In this document: positions 55,809 to 64,000 of the stretch, piece by piece | Position numbering within the stretch: position 1 is the stretch's first letter | Layout: each line of letters begins with the position of its first letter | Virus record (IMG/VR): IMGVR_UViG_3300032315_000608 | Coordinates: 1-64,000 of that record | DNA from: a virus | DNA length: 64,000 bases | Direction: 5' to 3' (one strand) | Notes under the pieces: model-generated | Database searches by the model: none | What the model was told of the DNA's origin: nothing | What the model saw: only the letters and a program-made list of their open reading frames with translations | Position numbers and translations under genes: made by a program

Positions 55809-56521
55809 AAACATCATTCAGTAAGAAGGATAAAGAAGCCGTAGAGGCAACCGAAGATAAAGCGTTGGCTGTGGCGGAGAGCAAGTCTCCTACCATCACC
55901 AACCGTAACGCTGGGGTAGACGGAGAGTTCAAAGCTTCCGACTTCCTTATTCCTAGGATTAACCTTGTGGGTAAGACTGGCAACCTTAGCAATAACTTCC
56001 AACCGGGCTCCTTTGTATTCAACAAAGAGATGGTAGTTGGCAGTAAGGACTCCTCAATGGAAGCCATTATCACTCACATCCAAAAGAAGTACATCCAGGA
56101 AATCCCTTATGGGACGGATGTAATCCCGAAGATTTTTGCCTCGCAAGCCGAGGTAGAGGCTGCGGGTGGAACTTTGGATATTTCTGAGTCGGACGATGTG
56201 GATCGGTATATTCCGTTCCTTGTCTTGACCCTTTTGGTTGCAGAGCCGAAAGATAAGAATCCGATCTTCTCTCTTGAGGGACCGGATAAAAAGAACTACG
56301 CGCTGGCGCAGTACAATCTCACCAAGAGTGCGTACCGCGGAGCGGGTCGTCAGTTGCTAACCGACAGTCAAACCGTCCTGCGTGGCGGGTTGACCAAAGG
56401 TCGGTATCAAGTCAGCAGCAAGCTAAACACCAACACGATGGGTAGCTGGTTTACACCCACGTTCAAGTTGGCTGGAACAAACAATGACGAGTTCCAGGCT
56501 TGGGCTTCCAGCTTGATCTAA
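55805..56521 (+). CDS. Putative ssDNA-binding / recombination partner protein
   Basis: 238 residues, ATGA-coupled to the nuclease. In other phages the DUF2800 nuclease is followed by a DUF2815-like single-stranded-DNA-binding protein, and this product is the right size and place. Middle beta-rich (PRINLVGKTGNLSNNFQPGS), C-terminus ends DEFQAWASSLI. The assignment rests mainly on context. Confidence 0.58.
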   Translation: MKTSFSKKDKEAVEATEDKALAVAESKSPTITNRNAGVDGEFKASDFLIPRINLVGKTGNLSNNFQPGSFVFNKEMVVGSKDSSMEAIITHIQKKYIQEIPYGTDVIPKIFASQAEVEAAGGTLDISESDDVDRYIPFLVLTLLVAEPKDKNPIFSLEGPDKKNYALAQYNLTKSAYRGAGRQLLTDSQTVLRGGLTKGRYQVSSKLNTNTMGSWFTPTFKLAGTNNDEFQAWASSLI

Positions 56522-56525
56522 GTAG

Positions 56526-56705
56526 ATGAAAAAGGGGAGACGTTCCGGCATGGTGCGACGCGAGAAGCGTCGACAGGTTAGGTGTGTCCTGCCGCGTGAA
56601 ACACCGGACGTCCTCCGCCAAGTGGTTAAGTTCTTCTCTGAACTACTGGAATCAAAATTTCAAAATGTAACGCAAGTAAAGGGTATATGGATCAAAACGA
56701 AATAG
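56526..56705 (+). CDS. Small basic protein, 59 aa
   Basis: Starts 5 bases after the preceding stop. Reads MKKGRRSGMVRREKRRQVRC, then a helix. Highly basic N-terminus suggests DNA or RNA contact. Overlaps the next gene by 19 bases. No family recognised. Confidence 0.52.
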   Translation: MKKGRRSGMVRREKRRQVRCVLPRETPDVLRQVVKFFSELLESKFQNVTQVKGIWIKTK

Positions 56706-56989
56706 TTCCGCCTTCAATTCATGAGGTGGCTTCAGAAGCTTTTACTACGGTCACTAAGATTATGGAGAAAGGTTCTGACAAGAGTTCATTTGGTGAATGG
56801 TTCTATAAAGATTCTCGTCGGTATAACTCCGATAGAGCAATTAGCCACATTTGTAGAGCTATGATGCAAATCGATGGTAATAGACAAGATCCGGATTTGG
56901 GAGGTGAAACATCTATCGACCACCTGGAACGAGCTTTAGTAAGGACAGCCTTTCTATTGTTTAAATGCAAAAGGGGGAAAACTCAATGA
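56687..56989 (+). CDS. DUF5664-like nucleotide metabolism candidate
   Basis: 100 residues. SDRAISHICRAMMQIDGNRQ, then GGETSIDHLERALVRTAFLL resembles the helical H...D...H pattern of dATP/dGTP diphosphohydrolase-like DUF5664 proteins. Acidic and histidine residues could hold a metal. Likeness by eye only. ATGA-coupled to the next gene. Confidence 0.5.
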   Translation: MDQNEIVPPSIHEVASEAFTTVTKIMEKGSDKSSFGEWFYKDSRRYNSDRAISHICRAMMQIDGNRQDPDLGGETSIDHLERALVRTAFLLFKCKRGKTQ

Positions 56990-57168
56990 TTGATTCAATT
57001 TTATTATGGTTATTTGTTTGGATTAGTAAACGTTGGTTTAATTCTGTCGTTTTTGGAACTGATCCTGAAACAGAGCGAGCTACATCTATTTCATTCTTTG
57101 AGCATGAGCAGCACGCTGAACAATATTTGGAATTAATCAAAAGAGGAAAAAAGGAGATGGACAAATGA
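56986..57168 (+). CDS. Small protein with hydrophobic N-terminus, 60 aa
   Basis: AAGGGGGAAAACTCA precedes the ATG at 56986. N-terminal hydrophobic stretch (DSILLWLFVWISKRWFNSVV), then a charged tail. Possibly membrane-associated. ATGA-coupled at both ends. Confidence 0.55.
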   Translation: MIDSILLWLFVWISKRWFNSVVFGTDPETERATSISFFEHEQHAEQYLELIKRGKKEMDK

Positions 57169-57302
57169 TATTTCATTGGGTTTGGAAGAAGACTGGGTTT
57201 CCTTATTTGGAATCCCCTGAAACAGAAACAAAAAGTACAACCATGCCAAAAAAGAAAGGTAAGGTGTCAAGTGGAAAATCAAAGCGATCTAGAAAAAGAT
57301 AG
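57165..57302 (+). CDS. Tiny basic protein, 45 aa
   Basis: ATGA-coupled start with AAGGAGATGGACAA. Reads MIFHWVWKKTGFPYLESPET, then a Lys/Ser-rich end (KKKGKVSSGKSKRSRKR). Function unknown. Confidence 0.48.
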   Translation: MIFHWVWKKTGFPYLESPETETKSTTMPKKKGKVSSGKSKRSRKR

Positions 57303-57414
57303 ACTTGCTCAAAAAGTTGTTGCAGAATTGGATTACCTTTTAAAGGAAGGATTTTTATGTCTAAAGAACACGAAGGAACCTCGCATTGTTTTAAGCCGGG
57401 AGGCGAACATATGA
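57271..57414 (+). CDS. Tiny protein, 47 aa
   Basis: GTG start after AAGGTGTCAA. Helical (ENQSDLEKDRLAQKVVAELD). Its TGA overlaps an ATG at 57411. It overlaps both neighbours in other frames, so only one of the overlapping readings may be used. Confidence 0.42.
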   Translation: MENQSDLEKDRLAQKVVAELDYLLKEGFLCLKNTKEPRIVLSREANI

Positions 57415-57722
57415 GCCTAGATGCAATCATTGATACAGACACAATGAGTAAACAACCGGAATACATGCAAAGAGAGCTTCATAGGGTGCATCAGTTTTAC
57501 AAACGTGTAACAGATCTGGCAGAAACAAACCACAAAACCGCCTCTACTCTTGTGGAGGAGAATGGGCGGTTAGAAAATGAGAACGAGGGGCTTAGAGAGT
57601 TCTGCCAGGAACTCCTTGGCTCTATGGCAGACCTTGAAGATGAATGCTCGGGGTTCAGACACAAGGTTAGGTCAGCCGTGCTCGAATTACTACCACATCA
57701 GAAAGAAGAAAAAAATGATTGA
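57357..57722 (+). CDS. Coiled-coil protein, 121 aa
   Basis: ATG 57357 has AAGGAAGG 6 bases upstream; ATG 57411 (GGGAGG upstream, ATGA overlap) is an equally good start giving 103 residues. The middle is a charged coiled coil (VEENGRLENENEGLREFCQE). Function unknown. Confidence 0.6.
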   Translation: MSKEHEGTSHCFKPGGEHMSLDAIIDTDTMSKQPEYMQRELHRVHQFYKRVTDLAETNHKTASTLVEENGRLENENEGLREFCQELLGSMADLEDECSGFRHKVRSAVLELLPHQKEEKND

Positions 57723-58059
57723 ATTAGCTATACAAATTAAAAACGAAATTGGGACTGACAAGATCAGCGTGGAGATGCTTCCCCGTGATAGCGAAGCAAA
57801 CATTATAGAGAAGGACGTGCTTAACGGTCTCTTCCCACACGTTGTTGAGCTTTTAAATGGACTTCTCGGTGGTGAAGGATTCCGCAAAATGGAGAGAATG
57901 GCTCAGGAAGTTCCTCCTCAGGAATCTCGTATTGTCGATAAAAATGGAGCTCCTACATCTATTCCGATGGATGAGGAATATCTCTTAAAGAAAGGTTTGA
58001 TTGAGCCCGAAGGTGGCGTTCAACCTATCGACAAGAGTTCAGTAACTATCATAAGCTAA
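57715..58059 (+). CDS. Hypothetical acidic protein, 114 aa
   Basis: ATG 57715, 8-base overlap with the previous gene, AGAAAGAAGAAAAAA upstream. Alpha/beta N-terminal half, then a Pro/Gly-rich acidic linker and helix. Function unknown. Confidence 0.6.
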   Translation: MIELAIQIKNEIGTDKISVEMLPRDSEANIIEKDVLNGLFPHVVELLNGLLGGEGFRKMERMAQEVPPQESRIVDKNGAPTSIPMDEEYLLKKGLIEPEGGVQPIDKSSVTIIS

Positions 58060-58349
58060 TGTCTCCTGCCAGTGAGAAACTGGCCGATCAATTCACCGTG
58101 ATACCTTACCCATTCGTGGGTGAGCATCGCGATGCAATCGAGGCTGAATATGCGATGCTGCTTAATGGTGGGATAAGACCAACTGAAGTAGTTGATCTCA
58201 TTCTTCATGCCTTGGAGATATTATTAAACAAAAGAAAAAAAGCAGAAGGAACGAACACTTATGATGAAGCCACAACTCAGGTGTCTGATATGCTTGGGCG
58301 CCTTGTGGTTTTTGAAGAAATGTTCTCAAATAAAAAACAAAAAAAATAA
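58059..58349 (+). CDS. Hypothetical helical protein, 96 aa
   Basis: Starts in TAATG with the previous stop. Helical (EVVDLILHALEILLNKRKKA). It ends 2 bases before the polymerase. Possibly an accessory of the replication genes; no motif. Confidence 0.6.
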   Translation: MSPASEKLADQFTVIPYPFVGEHRDAIEAEYAMLLNGGIRPTEVVDLILHALEILLNKRKKAEGTNTYDEATTQVSDMLGRLVVFEEMFSNKKQKK

Positions 58350-58351
58350 AA

Positions 58352-60142
58352 ATGAATACATATGCAATTGACTTTGAAACATATTACGACAAGGAGACAT
58401 CAATCACAACACTTGGGCAGTGGCATTACTTGCGAAACCCAGCTTCAGATATCTACATGGTTGCCATTCAGGGGCCGGATGTTGACTACGTAGGCTGTCC
58501 TAAAAAAGCCCCGTGGGAAAAAATTGATGGCCACAAGTGGGTGGCTCATAACTACAGCTTCGACGGCGCGGTGATCGAGAGGTTGCGGGAGCAGGGATGT
58601 GTTCAATCCAAGCCTGTAGCTTGGGACTGTACTGCAAACCTTTCGGTTGCCGTAGGTGCTCCGCGTAACTTGTTAGGTGCTTCCAGAGAATTGCTAGATC
58701 GTCATATCGACAAAGATCCGCGCGACAAGATGCACTCTAAGAAGTGGAGCGATGTCGAGGGGACTGAGTTTGGAAAAGAAGTATTAGAGTATGCTCGCCA
58801 AGATGCCAAGGCATGTCTTGGTATCTATGAGAAGTTTTCAGGTGATATGCTTCCAACGGAATCAGAACTATCCAAGCACACCATTGAGATGGGGTGGCGC
58901 GGGATTCAGGTCGACCAGGATGCTGTTTCCTCGGGCATTAAAGCTCTTCAAAGGGTTACTTGGGAGAGTGAAAACGCCTTGCCCTGGATCGATGAGACGG
59001 ATGGGGTGGTGCTTTCGACAAAGGCATTCCGCAGAGAATGTGCGAAGGCTGGCATTCCATGGCCTACTTCGTTGGCTGAGAACTCTGAAGAGTGTGCATT
59101 GTGGGAGTCCCAGTACGGTGAGCAAGTTCCTTTCGTCGGGATCATGCGGGACTGGCGCAAGGCAAACTCTTTGCTGGCCAAGTTAAAGGTCATGCAGGGT
59201 CGCATCAAACCAGACGGAACTATGAGCTACGGATTGAAATACATGGGTGCTCACACTGGTCGTTGGTCTGGTGATTCGAAGTTCAACGTTCAGAACCTCC
59301 CTCGCAATGAAATGTTCGGAGTAGACCTTAGAGGTTGCATCGTACCCCGGCCAGGTAAGAAGTTTGTTATCTGTGACTTGGCTCAGATCGAGCCGCGGGT
59401 ACTTGCTTGGTTGTCTGGTAACGAAGGACTCTTGGACGCGATCAGGAACGGTTATGGCATCTACGAGGCGGCGGCTAAGAACATGAGTTTATGGGATGGC
59501 CCGAAAGGGACATTGAAAAAGACTGACGCTCCATTGTATCAATTGGTAAAGGCGATGGTGCTTGGCCTTGGCTACGGTGCCGGGGCGAAGAAATTCGCTC
59601 TTATTGCCAAGATGCAATACGGAATCGACATGACAGAAACCAAGTCAAATATGATTGTCAATGATTTCCGTACAAGGAATCAGCCTATTCTTGATCTATG
59701 GCGAAAGTTAGAGGGCGACTTCCAGCGGGCGAAAGCGGACAAGCAGTTCGAGGTTGGCTTGCCAAGCGGTCGAGTTCTTACCTACCGGAATATTATGTCC
59801 CAATGGCCAGACAAGCAGAAGTATGACAAAAGTGGTAAAGCTAGGAAATCGGCTTGGACGGCTAAAGTCGAAAGGGGAGGACCGCAGATTCCATTTTACG
59901 GAGGGAAGCTGTGCGAGAACCTTGTCCAGGCTGTAGCTCGCGACGTCATGGGCGCGGCAGTATTGCGTTTGGAGAAAGCTGGATGCCCCGTTGTGATGCA
60001 TATTCACGACGAGGCCGTTTGCGAAGTTGACAATTCAGTTCCGGCTGGTGAGATTGAACGTCTCATGAGCGTCTGTCCTGAATGGTTGGATGGGTGTCCA
60101 ATAGGTGCGGAAGCGACCGACGCAGTGAGGTACAAAAAATGA
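58352..60142 (+). CDS. DNA polymerase, family A, with 3'-5' exonuclease
   Basis: 596 residues, shorter than T7 gp5 but complete. Exonuclease motifs: AIDFETYYD (Asp7, Glu9), HNYSFD (Asp71) and YARQDAKA (near 148). Polymerase palm: motif A CDLAQIEPRVLAW (about 340), motif B KAMVLGLGYGAG (about 410), motif C MHIHDEAVCEV (about 551). Replicates the genome. It is ATGA-coupled to the primase-helicase. Confidence 0.93.
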   Translation: MNTYAIDFETYYDKETSITTLGQWHYLRNPASDIYMVAIQGPDVDYVGCPKKAPWEKIDGHKWVAHNYSFDGAVIERLREQGCVQSKPVAWDCTANLSVAVGAPRNLLGASRELLDRHIDKDPRDKMHSKKWSDVEGTEFGKEVLEYARQDAKACLGIYEKFSGDMLPTESELSKHTIEMGWRGIQVDQDAVSSGIKALQRVTWESENALPWIDETDGVVLSTKAFRRECAKAGIPWPTSLAENSEECALWESQYGEQVPFVGIMRDWRKANSLLAKLKVMQGRIKPDGTMSYGLKYMGAHTGRWSGDSKFNVQNLPRNEMFGVDLRGCIVPRPGKKFVICDLAQIEPRVLAWLSGNEGLLDAIRNGYGIYEAAAKNMSLWDGPKGTLKKTDAPLYQLVKAMVLGLGYGAGAKKFALIAKMQYGIDMTETKSNMIVNDFRTRNQPILDLWRKLEGDFQRAKADKQFEVGLPSGRVLTYRNIMSQWPDKQKYDKSGKARKSAWTAKVERGGPQIPFYGGKLCENLVQAVARDVMGAAVLRLEKAGCPVVMHIHDEAVCEVDNSVPAGEIERLMSVCPEWLDGCPIGAEATDAVRYKK

Positions 60143-62268
60143 ACCTCTTTCGTATACCCAATTTATCGTCGTCGATTGCCAGCTCATGCACACCTTGGGA
60201 CGGTAATGTAAACCAGCCACCTAGTCTTGAGCCAGAAGTTGCAAAGCGTTGGGCCGTTCAGAATTCAACTGACGGAATGTTCGTCAGCGGATTTGAAGGT
60301 CGTGCCGCGGCTATGCGTGTTACCAGAGATAACCCCCCGGCAAAGATGCATGCGTTCATTGCAGACTATGATTGTGAACTTACATCTGAAGAGTTTATCT
60401 CTGGGGTTGGGGCTAAAGCCAAGGCTGGATTAAAACCTATGTACGCTCACCGTACTCCGAGTGGAGGTGCGCGGGTTATCTGGATGTTTGAAACACCCAT
60501 GCAGATTCCAGTCGGACTATTGCCGGCGTTCTTAAAACGAGTTGCCAAAGAGCTGGGGGCAAAGCGTTTGTTTGCTGGGCTTGATGACAATCATGTTAAG
60601 CCCGAGCAGTACTACGCTTGGTACTTGCCAATGACCAAAGTAGGAGATGTCCCTTTAAGGACAGAGACTTTGTATAGCTGGTTTGCTTCGACGATTGACG
60701 CCGACCATAAGTACCGCGGGGAAGGCCCCGTTGAGATCCCGATGGATCGTGTACGCAATCGCGTACAGGAAATGTACCCCGACAAGTTGCTGGGTAATCT
60801 GGAGGTCAACGGCAGAACCAATGCATTCTGGACTGCGACTTCAGACAATCCTACTGCTTGCGTGGTTACTCCCACTGGTATCGTTAGCTTCTCTCAGGAC
60901 AAGAGCTTCTATAGCTGGGCAGAAATCCTGGGTGCTGGCTGGGTCAAAGAGTTTGAGGAGGATCGTCTAGGCGCACCTCTGGCAAATTATTACTTCGACG
61001 GCAAGCGGTACTGGAGGCAGGACGGTCGTGGCATCTGGCGCGATACAGACTCCGAGACTACCCGCAAGGATATTGCTGGTATCTACGGACTGTCTCTTGC
61101 TCCAATGCAACGAGGTGGAATGTGTGAAGTCGATCAGACGGTTTTGCGTGTGCGCGAAACACGGCGGGTTGACGATGCCGGTCCAATCCTATTCAGCAAA
61201 GAGGAAGTGGTTTACATGGGCGGTCGCACTGTTCTCAACATCTCGCGGGTCAAGGTTCTAGAACCTAGGACTGAAGTCTGTGAGAAGTGGGGTGATGGAT
61301 TCCCTTGGATCGCGAAGTTCCTCGATGGGTTCTTCAATCCACACGACTCCCTCCAATACTTCTTAGCGTGGCTTCACCACTTCTACGTATCTGCCAAGTC
61401 GGGAAAGCAATCGCAAGGTCAGGCGATCTTTATCGCCGGACCGGTGGGAGTGGGTAAGACGCTTATGGGTACACAGATTGTATCCAGGCTGATGGGTGGT
61501 GGTTGCGACGCCTCGGGGCATATCTCCGGGGAGAGCGAGTTCAACTCGGAAATGTTCGAGGTGGGCGTACTCAACGTCGACGATACCATTGCTTCGACGA
61601 GCCACGAGAAGCACTTGCTCTTCTCCAATACGGTGAAGAAGTTTGTTGCCAATCGTCGCCATCGTTACCGCGCCATGTGGAAGAACCCAGCCACCATCGA
61701 ATGGTCGGGTCGAGTGTTCGTTACTTTGAATGACGATCCCGACTCCATGCGGGCGGTTCCATACACAGACGCGAGTATCTTGGACAAGCTTATGCTGTTC
61801 AAGGCATCGTCTAAGGGTATGGACTTTCCCCATTCTCAGGAACTACAGCGTATCCTAGACGGGGAGCTTCCAGCATTTGCCAGATGGTTGACTGACTTTG
61901 AGATCCCGGAGGAGCTTAAGTGCTCAAATCGGTTCCAAGTTAAGTGCTACCACCATGCCGATATCTTGGAAGATACCCGGACTACCCATCCTAACCATGC
62001 CTTCTCGGAGTTGCTGGACGAATTCCTCATCGGGTTCAATCAGGCTAATCCAAAGGAAAGAACATGGAAAGGTTCAGCTACCCAGCTGCTTAACCAGATG
62101 CTGAATGACCAAAACCTCACCAACCTTACCCGCCATTATGCCTCCACACCGGAAAAAATGGGGCAGAGGTTGGCAAAGCTAATGACGACTAAGGGTATTG
62201 AGCGGGTAACCGTAAATGGTAAAGTCATTTGGAAGATCCCAGTAATAGAACCTGACAAAAATGGCTAA
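60139..62268 (+). CDS. Primase-helicase (AEP-like primase plus SF3/VapE-like ATPase)
   Basis: 709 residues from ATG 60139 (ATGA overlap); an upstream start at 60082 would sit inside the polymerase gene. N-terminal AFIADYDCEL (hhhDhD) and SGGARVIWMF suit an archaeo-eukaryotic-type primase fold. The C-terminal ATPase has GPVGVGKTLMG (about 434-444), a Walker B-like VLNVDD, and RVFVTLNDD sensor-like segment, as in D5/VapE-type helicases. Probably primes and unwinds for the polymerase. Confidence 0.8.
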   Translation: MNLFRIPNLSSSIASSCTPWDGNVNQPPSLEPEVAKRWAVQNSTDGMFVSGFEGRAAAMRVTRDNPPAKMHAFIADYDCELTSEEFISGVGAKAKAGLKPMYAHRTPSGGARVIWMFETPMQIPVGLLPAFLKRVAKELGAKRLFAGLDDNHVKPEQYYAWYLPMTKVGDVPLRTETLYSWFASTIDADHKYRGEGPVEIPMDRVRNRVQEMYPDKLLGNLEVNGRTNAFWTATSDNPTACVVTPTGIVSFSQDKSFYSWAEILGAGWVKEFEEDRLGAPLANYYFDGKRYWRQDGRGIWRDTDSETTRKDIAGIYGLSLAPMQRGGMCEVDQTVLRVRETRRVDDAGPILFSKEEVVYMGGRTVLNISRVKVLEPRTEVCEKWGDGFPWIAKFLDGFFNPHDSLQYFLAWLHHFYVSAKSGKQSQGQAIFIAGPVGVGKTLMGTQIVSRLMGGGCDASGHISGESEFNSEMFEVGVLNVDDTIASTSHEKHLLFSNTVKKFVANRRHRYRAMWKNPATIEWSGRVFVTLNDDPDSMRAVPYTDASILDKLMLFKASSKGMDFPHSQELQRILDGELPAFARWLTDFEIPEELKCSNRFQVKCYHHADILEDTRTTHPNHAFSELLDEFLIGFNQANPKERTWKGSATQLLNQMLNDQNLTNLTRHYASTPEKMGQRLAKLMTTKGIERVTVNGKVIWKIPVIEPDKNG

Positions 62269-63370
62269 TATATTAATTAATACCGCCTGTTGTTCCGCGG
62301 CATGTGGCGCGGTAACCGATCCGTGTTTATGCCCGGGGCAACCTGGAGTTTATGTTTATTTGGAATCCGCTTGCTCCGCGTATCAAAACCTTTGTGGTAC
62401 ACAGGCATTTACAGGTCCGCAAAGGTGGTTTGCTACTTATGAACAAACATGTAATTTGAATTACTCAAATACCAGTTATGGGGGGGCGGAAGATTTGGTA
62501 CAAGTAGCTATACAAGCTGAAAACTCTACTACCTATTATAAGTCACAAAGTACAGATGAACACTATGTAGATGAAAACTGTGATATTGTTGGGTCATGTG
62601 GAGAAACAACATACACACATACTGGGACAATTTACATATATTGGTTTGAGCAGTATATATCTGGGTCAACATTTACGCGGATAGTGAACGCCACATGTAC
62701 CACATATCCACCAGATCCCGCGCAAAGTGAATGCACTGGTACTGAAACAAGAACCTATGTATATTCAGACGGCTCAAGTGATACTACTACGCTCGATTGG
62801 CCGTGTTTTACATGTTTAACAAGTCTAGTTTGTTCCAATTCAGATCCGACTACTACTGTTACAACAGATACAACGCAGACAATTACTTCGAGCATTGGAT
62901 CAGTTGAGAGAGTGTTATCGGATGAAATAACGTGTGACGCGGAATCGGGATTACAGGTTGAGGCGGCGATTTGTAAATCTGAAAACTGGGATCCAATGCC
63001 CATCAATCAAGGGTATGAAATAGCTCCAAGAATTGAAGGAGATCCGGAAAGTACATTTACTCCTACCTGTATCAATCTTGTAGTGGAAACTGATATAGAA
63101 GGATGCATATATTGTGTTAATAGGGGGAACATATCTTGGGTACTTCCTCCTCCGGAATCTGGTTCAGTTGAGGTAACTCTATGCCAAACTGAAATTCAAC
63201 AACCTCCAATATTGCCATGCGAGGATGGGGGAACAACATATACATTGACATATTCTGAAGACTCTACGGACATTATTTTAGAAGATTTATCCACGGGTTT
63301 TATTTTTGAACTTGGTGATCATATAGCTCAAATATGTGTATTAGACGCAGTATATATTGCTGCCCCATAA
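62261..63370 (+). CDS. Cysteine-rich surface-type protein, 369 aa
   Basis: Overlaps the primase-helicase by 8 bases. Starts MANILINTACCSAACGAVTD and has more than 20 cysteines spread throughout, with many Thr/Ser/Tyr and few charges. AT-richer than the replication genes. Beta-rich and lacking a signal peptide, it looks like a virion or adhesin domain rather than an enzyme. Its placement in the replication arm is unexpected. Confidence 0.62.
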   Translation: MANILINTACCSAACGAVTDPCLCPGQPGVYVYLESACSAYQNLCGTQAFTGPQRWFATYEQTCNLNYSNTSYGGAEDLVQVAIQAENSTTYYKSQSTDEHYVDENCDIVGSCGETTYTHTGTIYIYWFEQYISGSTFTRIVNATCTTYPPDPAQSECTGTETRTYVYSDGSSDTTTLDWPCFTCLTSLVCSNSDPTTTVTTDTTQTITSSIGSVERVLSDEITCDAESGLQVEAAICKSENWDPMPINQGYEIAPRIEGDPESTFTPTCINLVVETDIEGCIYCVNRGNISWVLPPPESGSVEVTLCQTEIQQPPILPCEDGGTTYTLTYSEDSTDIILEDLSTGFIFELGDHIAQICVLDAVYIAAP

Positions 63371-63373
63371 TTT

Positions 63374-63784
63374 ATGAAATTCAAAATAGCAGACATAGCA
63401 AAAGCAGCGGAAAGAAAGCCTGTTGGTTACTACCAGGATGTGATGGCCCATGGAAAAGTTGAGGGCGAATACCTGGTTTTATCGGTGGATAACTTCAAGA
63501 AACTCCGGTTAAAGTACCGCGGGGAGTCGGTTATGGGCCTGCCACCGATCATGACACAGGCCAAAACACTGTCCAAAGCAATGGTTGACTTCGCCGGCTC
63601 AGGGTTTAAAAAGGTGTCACGCGAGGTTTTTGACAAACGTATGAACGAATGCAACAAATGTGAATTCTGGCAAAAGAATGCTTTGGCCGGAATGGGCAGA
63701 TGTATGAAGTGTGGCTGTAGCGGGGCAAAGCAATGGATGCCTACGCAACAGTGCCCTATCGGGAGGTGGGGCAAGGAGACCTGA
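63374..63784 (+). CDS. Zinc-binding protein, 136 aa
   Basis: The C-terminal 45 residues carry CNKCEFW, CMKCGCS and QCPIGRW, a cysteine set for one or two zincs. The N-terminal part is helical and basic. It follows the cysteine-rich gene by 3 bases, so the two are probably made together. Function unknown. Confidence 0.64.
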   Translation: MKFKIADIAKAAERKPVGYYQDVMAHGKVEGEYLVLSVDNFKKLRLKYRGESVMGLPPIMTQAKTLSKAMVDFAGSGFKKVSREVFDKRMNECNKCEFWQKNALAGMGRCMKCGCSGAKQWMPTQQCPIGRWGKET

Positions 63785-64000
63785 AACTCCTGCCATACCT
63801 GTTGGGTTGCCTTGTGCTGACAATCCAACCAACGGTAGAAGTTCATCATCAGCCAAAACCAAACAAAAAGATAAAAGTACGTTTGACTGCGTACTGGGTG
63901 GGGCAAGACCAATGGACAAACAAGCTACAGTCTTCCACTGGACGCAGACTAATCAGCGGAAGATCGTGCGCCGTGGACCCCAAAGTAATACCGTATGGGT
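63733..64000 (+). CDS. 3D-domain protein (partial at window end)
   Basis: The frame runs off the right edge. KIKVRLTAYWVGQDQWTNKL, then GRRLISGRSCAVDPKVIPYG is the 3D (double-psi beta-barrel) signature, with the Asp of AVDP conserved. Such domains occur in peptidoglycan-cleaving transglycosylases. A hydrophobic stretch (LLPYLLGCLVLTI) precedes it and may be a signal. The start is uncertain: ATG 63733 overlaps the previous gene by 52 bases, and later non-ATG starts are possible. Confidence 0.6.
   Translation, partial: MDAYATVPYREVGQGDLKLLPYLLGCLVLTIQPTVEVHHQPKPNKKIKVRLTAYWVGQDQWTNKLQSSTGRRLISGRSCAVDPKVIPYG

Noticed and set aside
1-64000. tRNA genes, integrase, repressor, RNA polymerase
   Set aside because: I looked for T-loop-like GTTCGA sequences in gaps and for tyrosine or serine recombinase and polymerase motifs in the proteins and found none that hold up.

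Overview
This window is a nearly gap-free stretch of a tailed double-stranded DNA bacteriophage genome. It holds a large terminase, portal, scaffold, major capsid protein, head-tail adaptor and nozzle candidates, ejection proteins, fibres, a lysis cassette and a replication module. I see no tail-tube, tape-measure or baseplate genes. The adaptor/nozzle/three-ejection-protein layout argues for a podovirus-like (short-tailed) virion. A candidate unimolecular spanin implies a host with an outer membrane. The host itself cannot be named from the sequence. I see no integrase, no convincing repressor, no RNA polymerase gene, no tRNA and no CRISPR. Both end genes run off the window, so the genome is longer than 64 kb or the molecule was cut at an arbitrary point.

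Left arm (1-16392, almost all + strand): a glycosyltransferase-like gene, a dCMP deaminase and about 30 short genes coupled by ATGA or GTGA stop/start overlaps. Then come an rIIA/rIIB-like pair, a GP88-like gene and a helix-hairpin-helix glycosylase-like gene. A small-terminase-like gene lies in the opposite direction at 2243-2707 between repeat clusters. The short-gene chains are separated by GC-rich hairpins. Two of these (5215-5266 and 9155-9211) are copies of the same structured element with covarying stems.

Centre (16389-53014, all - strand): the virion and lysis operon, read from right to left. The order is large terminase, portal, scaffold, capsid, small head or membrane genes, an AT-rich glycosyltransferase-like insertion, spanin-holin-endolysin, a PD-(D/E)XK nuclease, two fibres, a nozzle-like protein, duplicated small virion genes and an adaptor. 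Two smaller ejection proteins and a giant 3827-residue protein follow. The giant protein contains a complete SF2 helicase core and an FtsK-gamma-like winged helix. A set of tiny basic proteins, three of which begin MPLGK, and a receptor-binding-type fibre end the operon.

Right arm (53072-64000, + strand): the replication module. It contains a PD-(D/E)XK nuclease, a SNF2-like helicase, a DUF2800-type nuclease split over two frames, a putative ssDNA-binding protein, several small genes, a family A DNA polymerase with 3'-5' exonuclease and a primase-helicase. A cysteine-rich protein, a zinc-binding protein and the start of a 3D-domain protein follow.

Two regulatory patterns stand out. Seven genes have a TTGAC box 33-41 nt upstream of the start codon, with a -10-like hexamer placed so that transcription would begin only 1-6 nt before that codon. 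Most of these genes lack a Shine-Dalgarno site, which suggests leaderless messages. Two intergenic regions share GCGTATAGGG preceded by GGGGGAGGGG, a possible promoter class for a polymerase encoded elsewhere.
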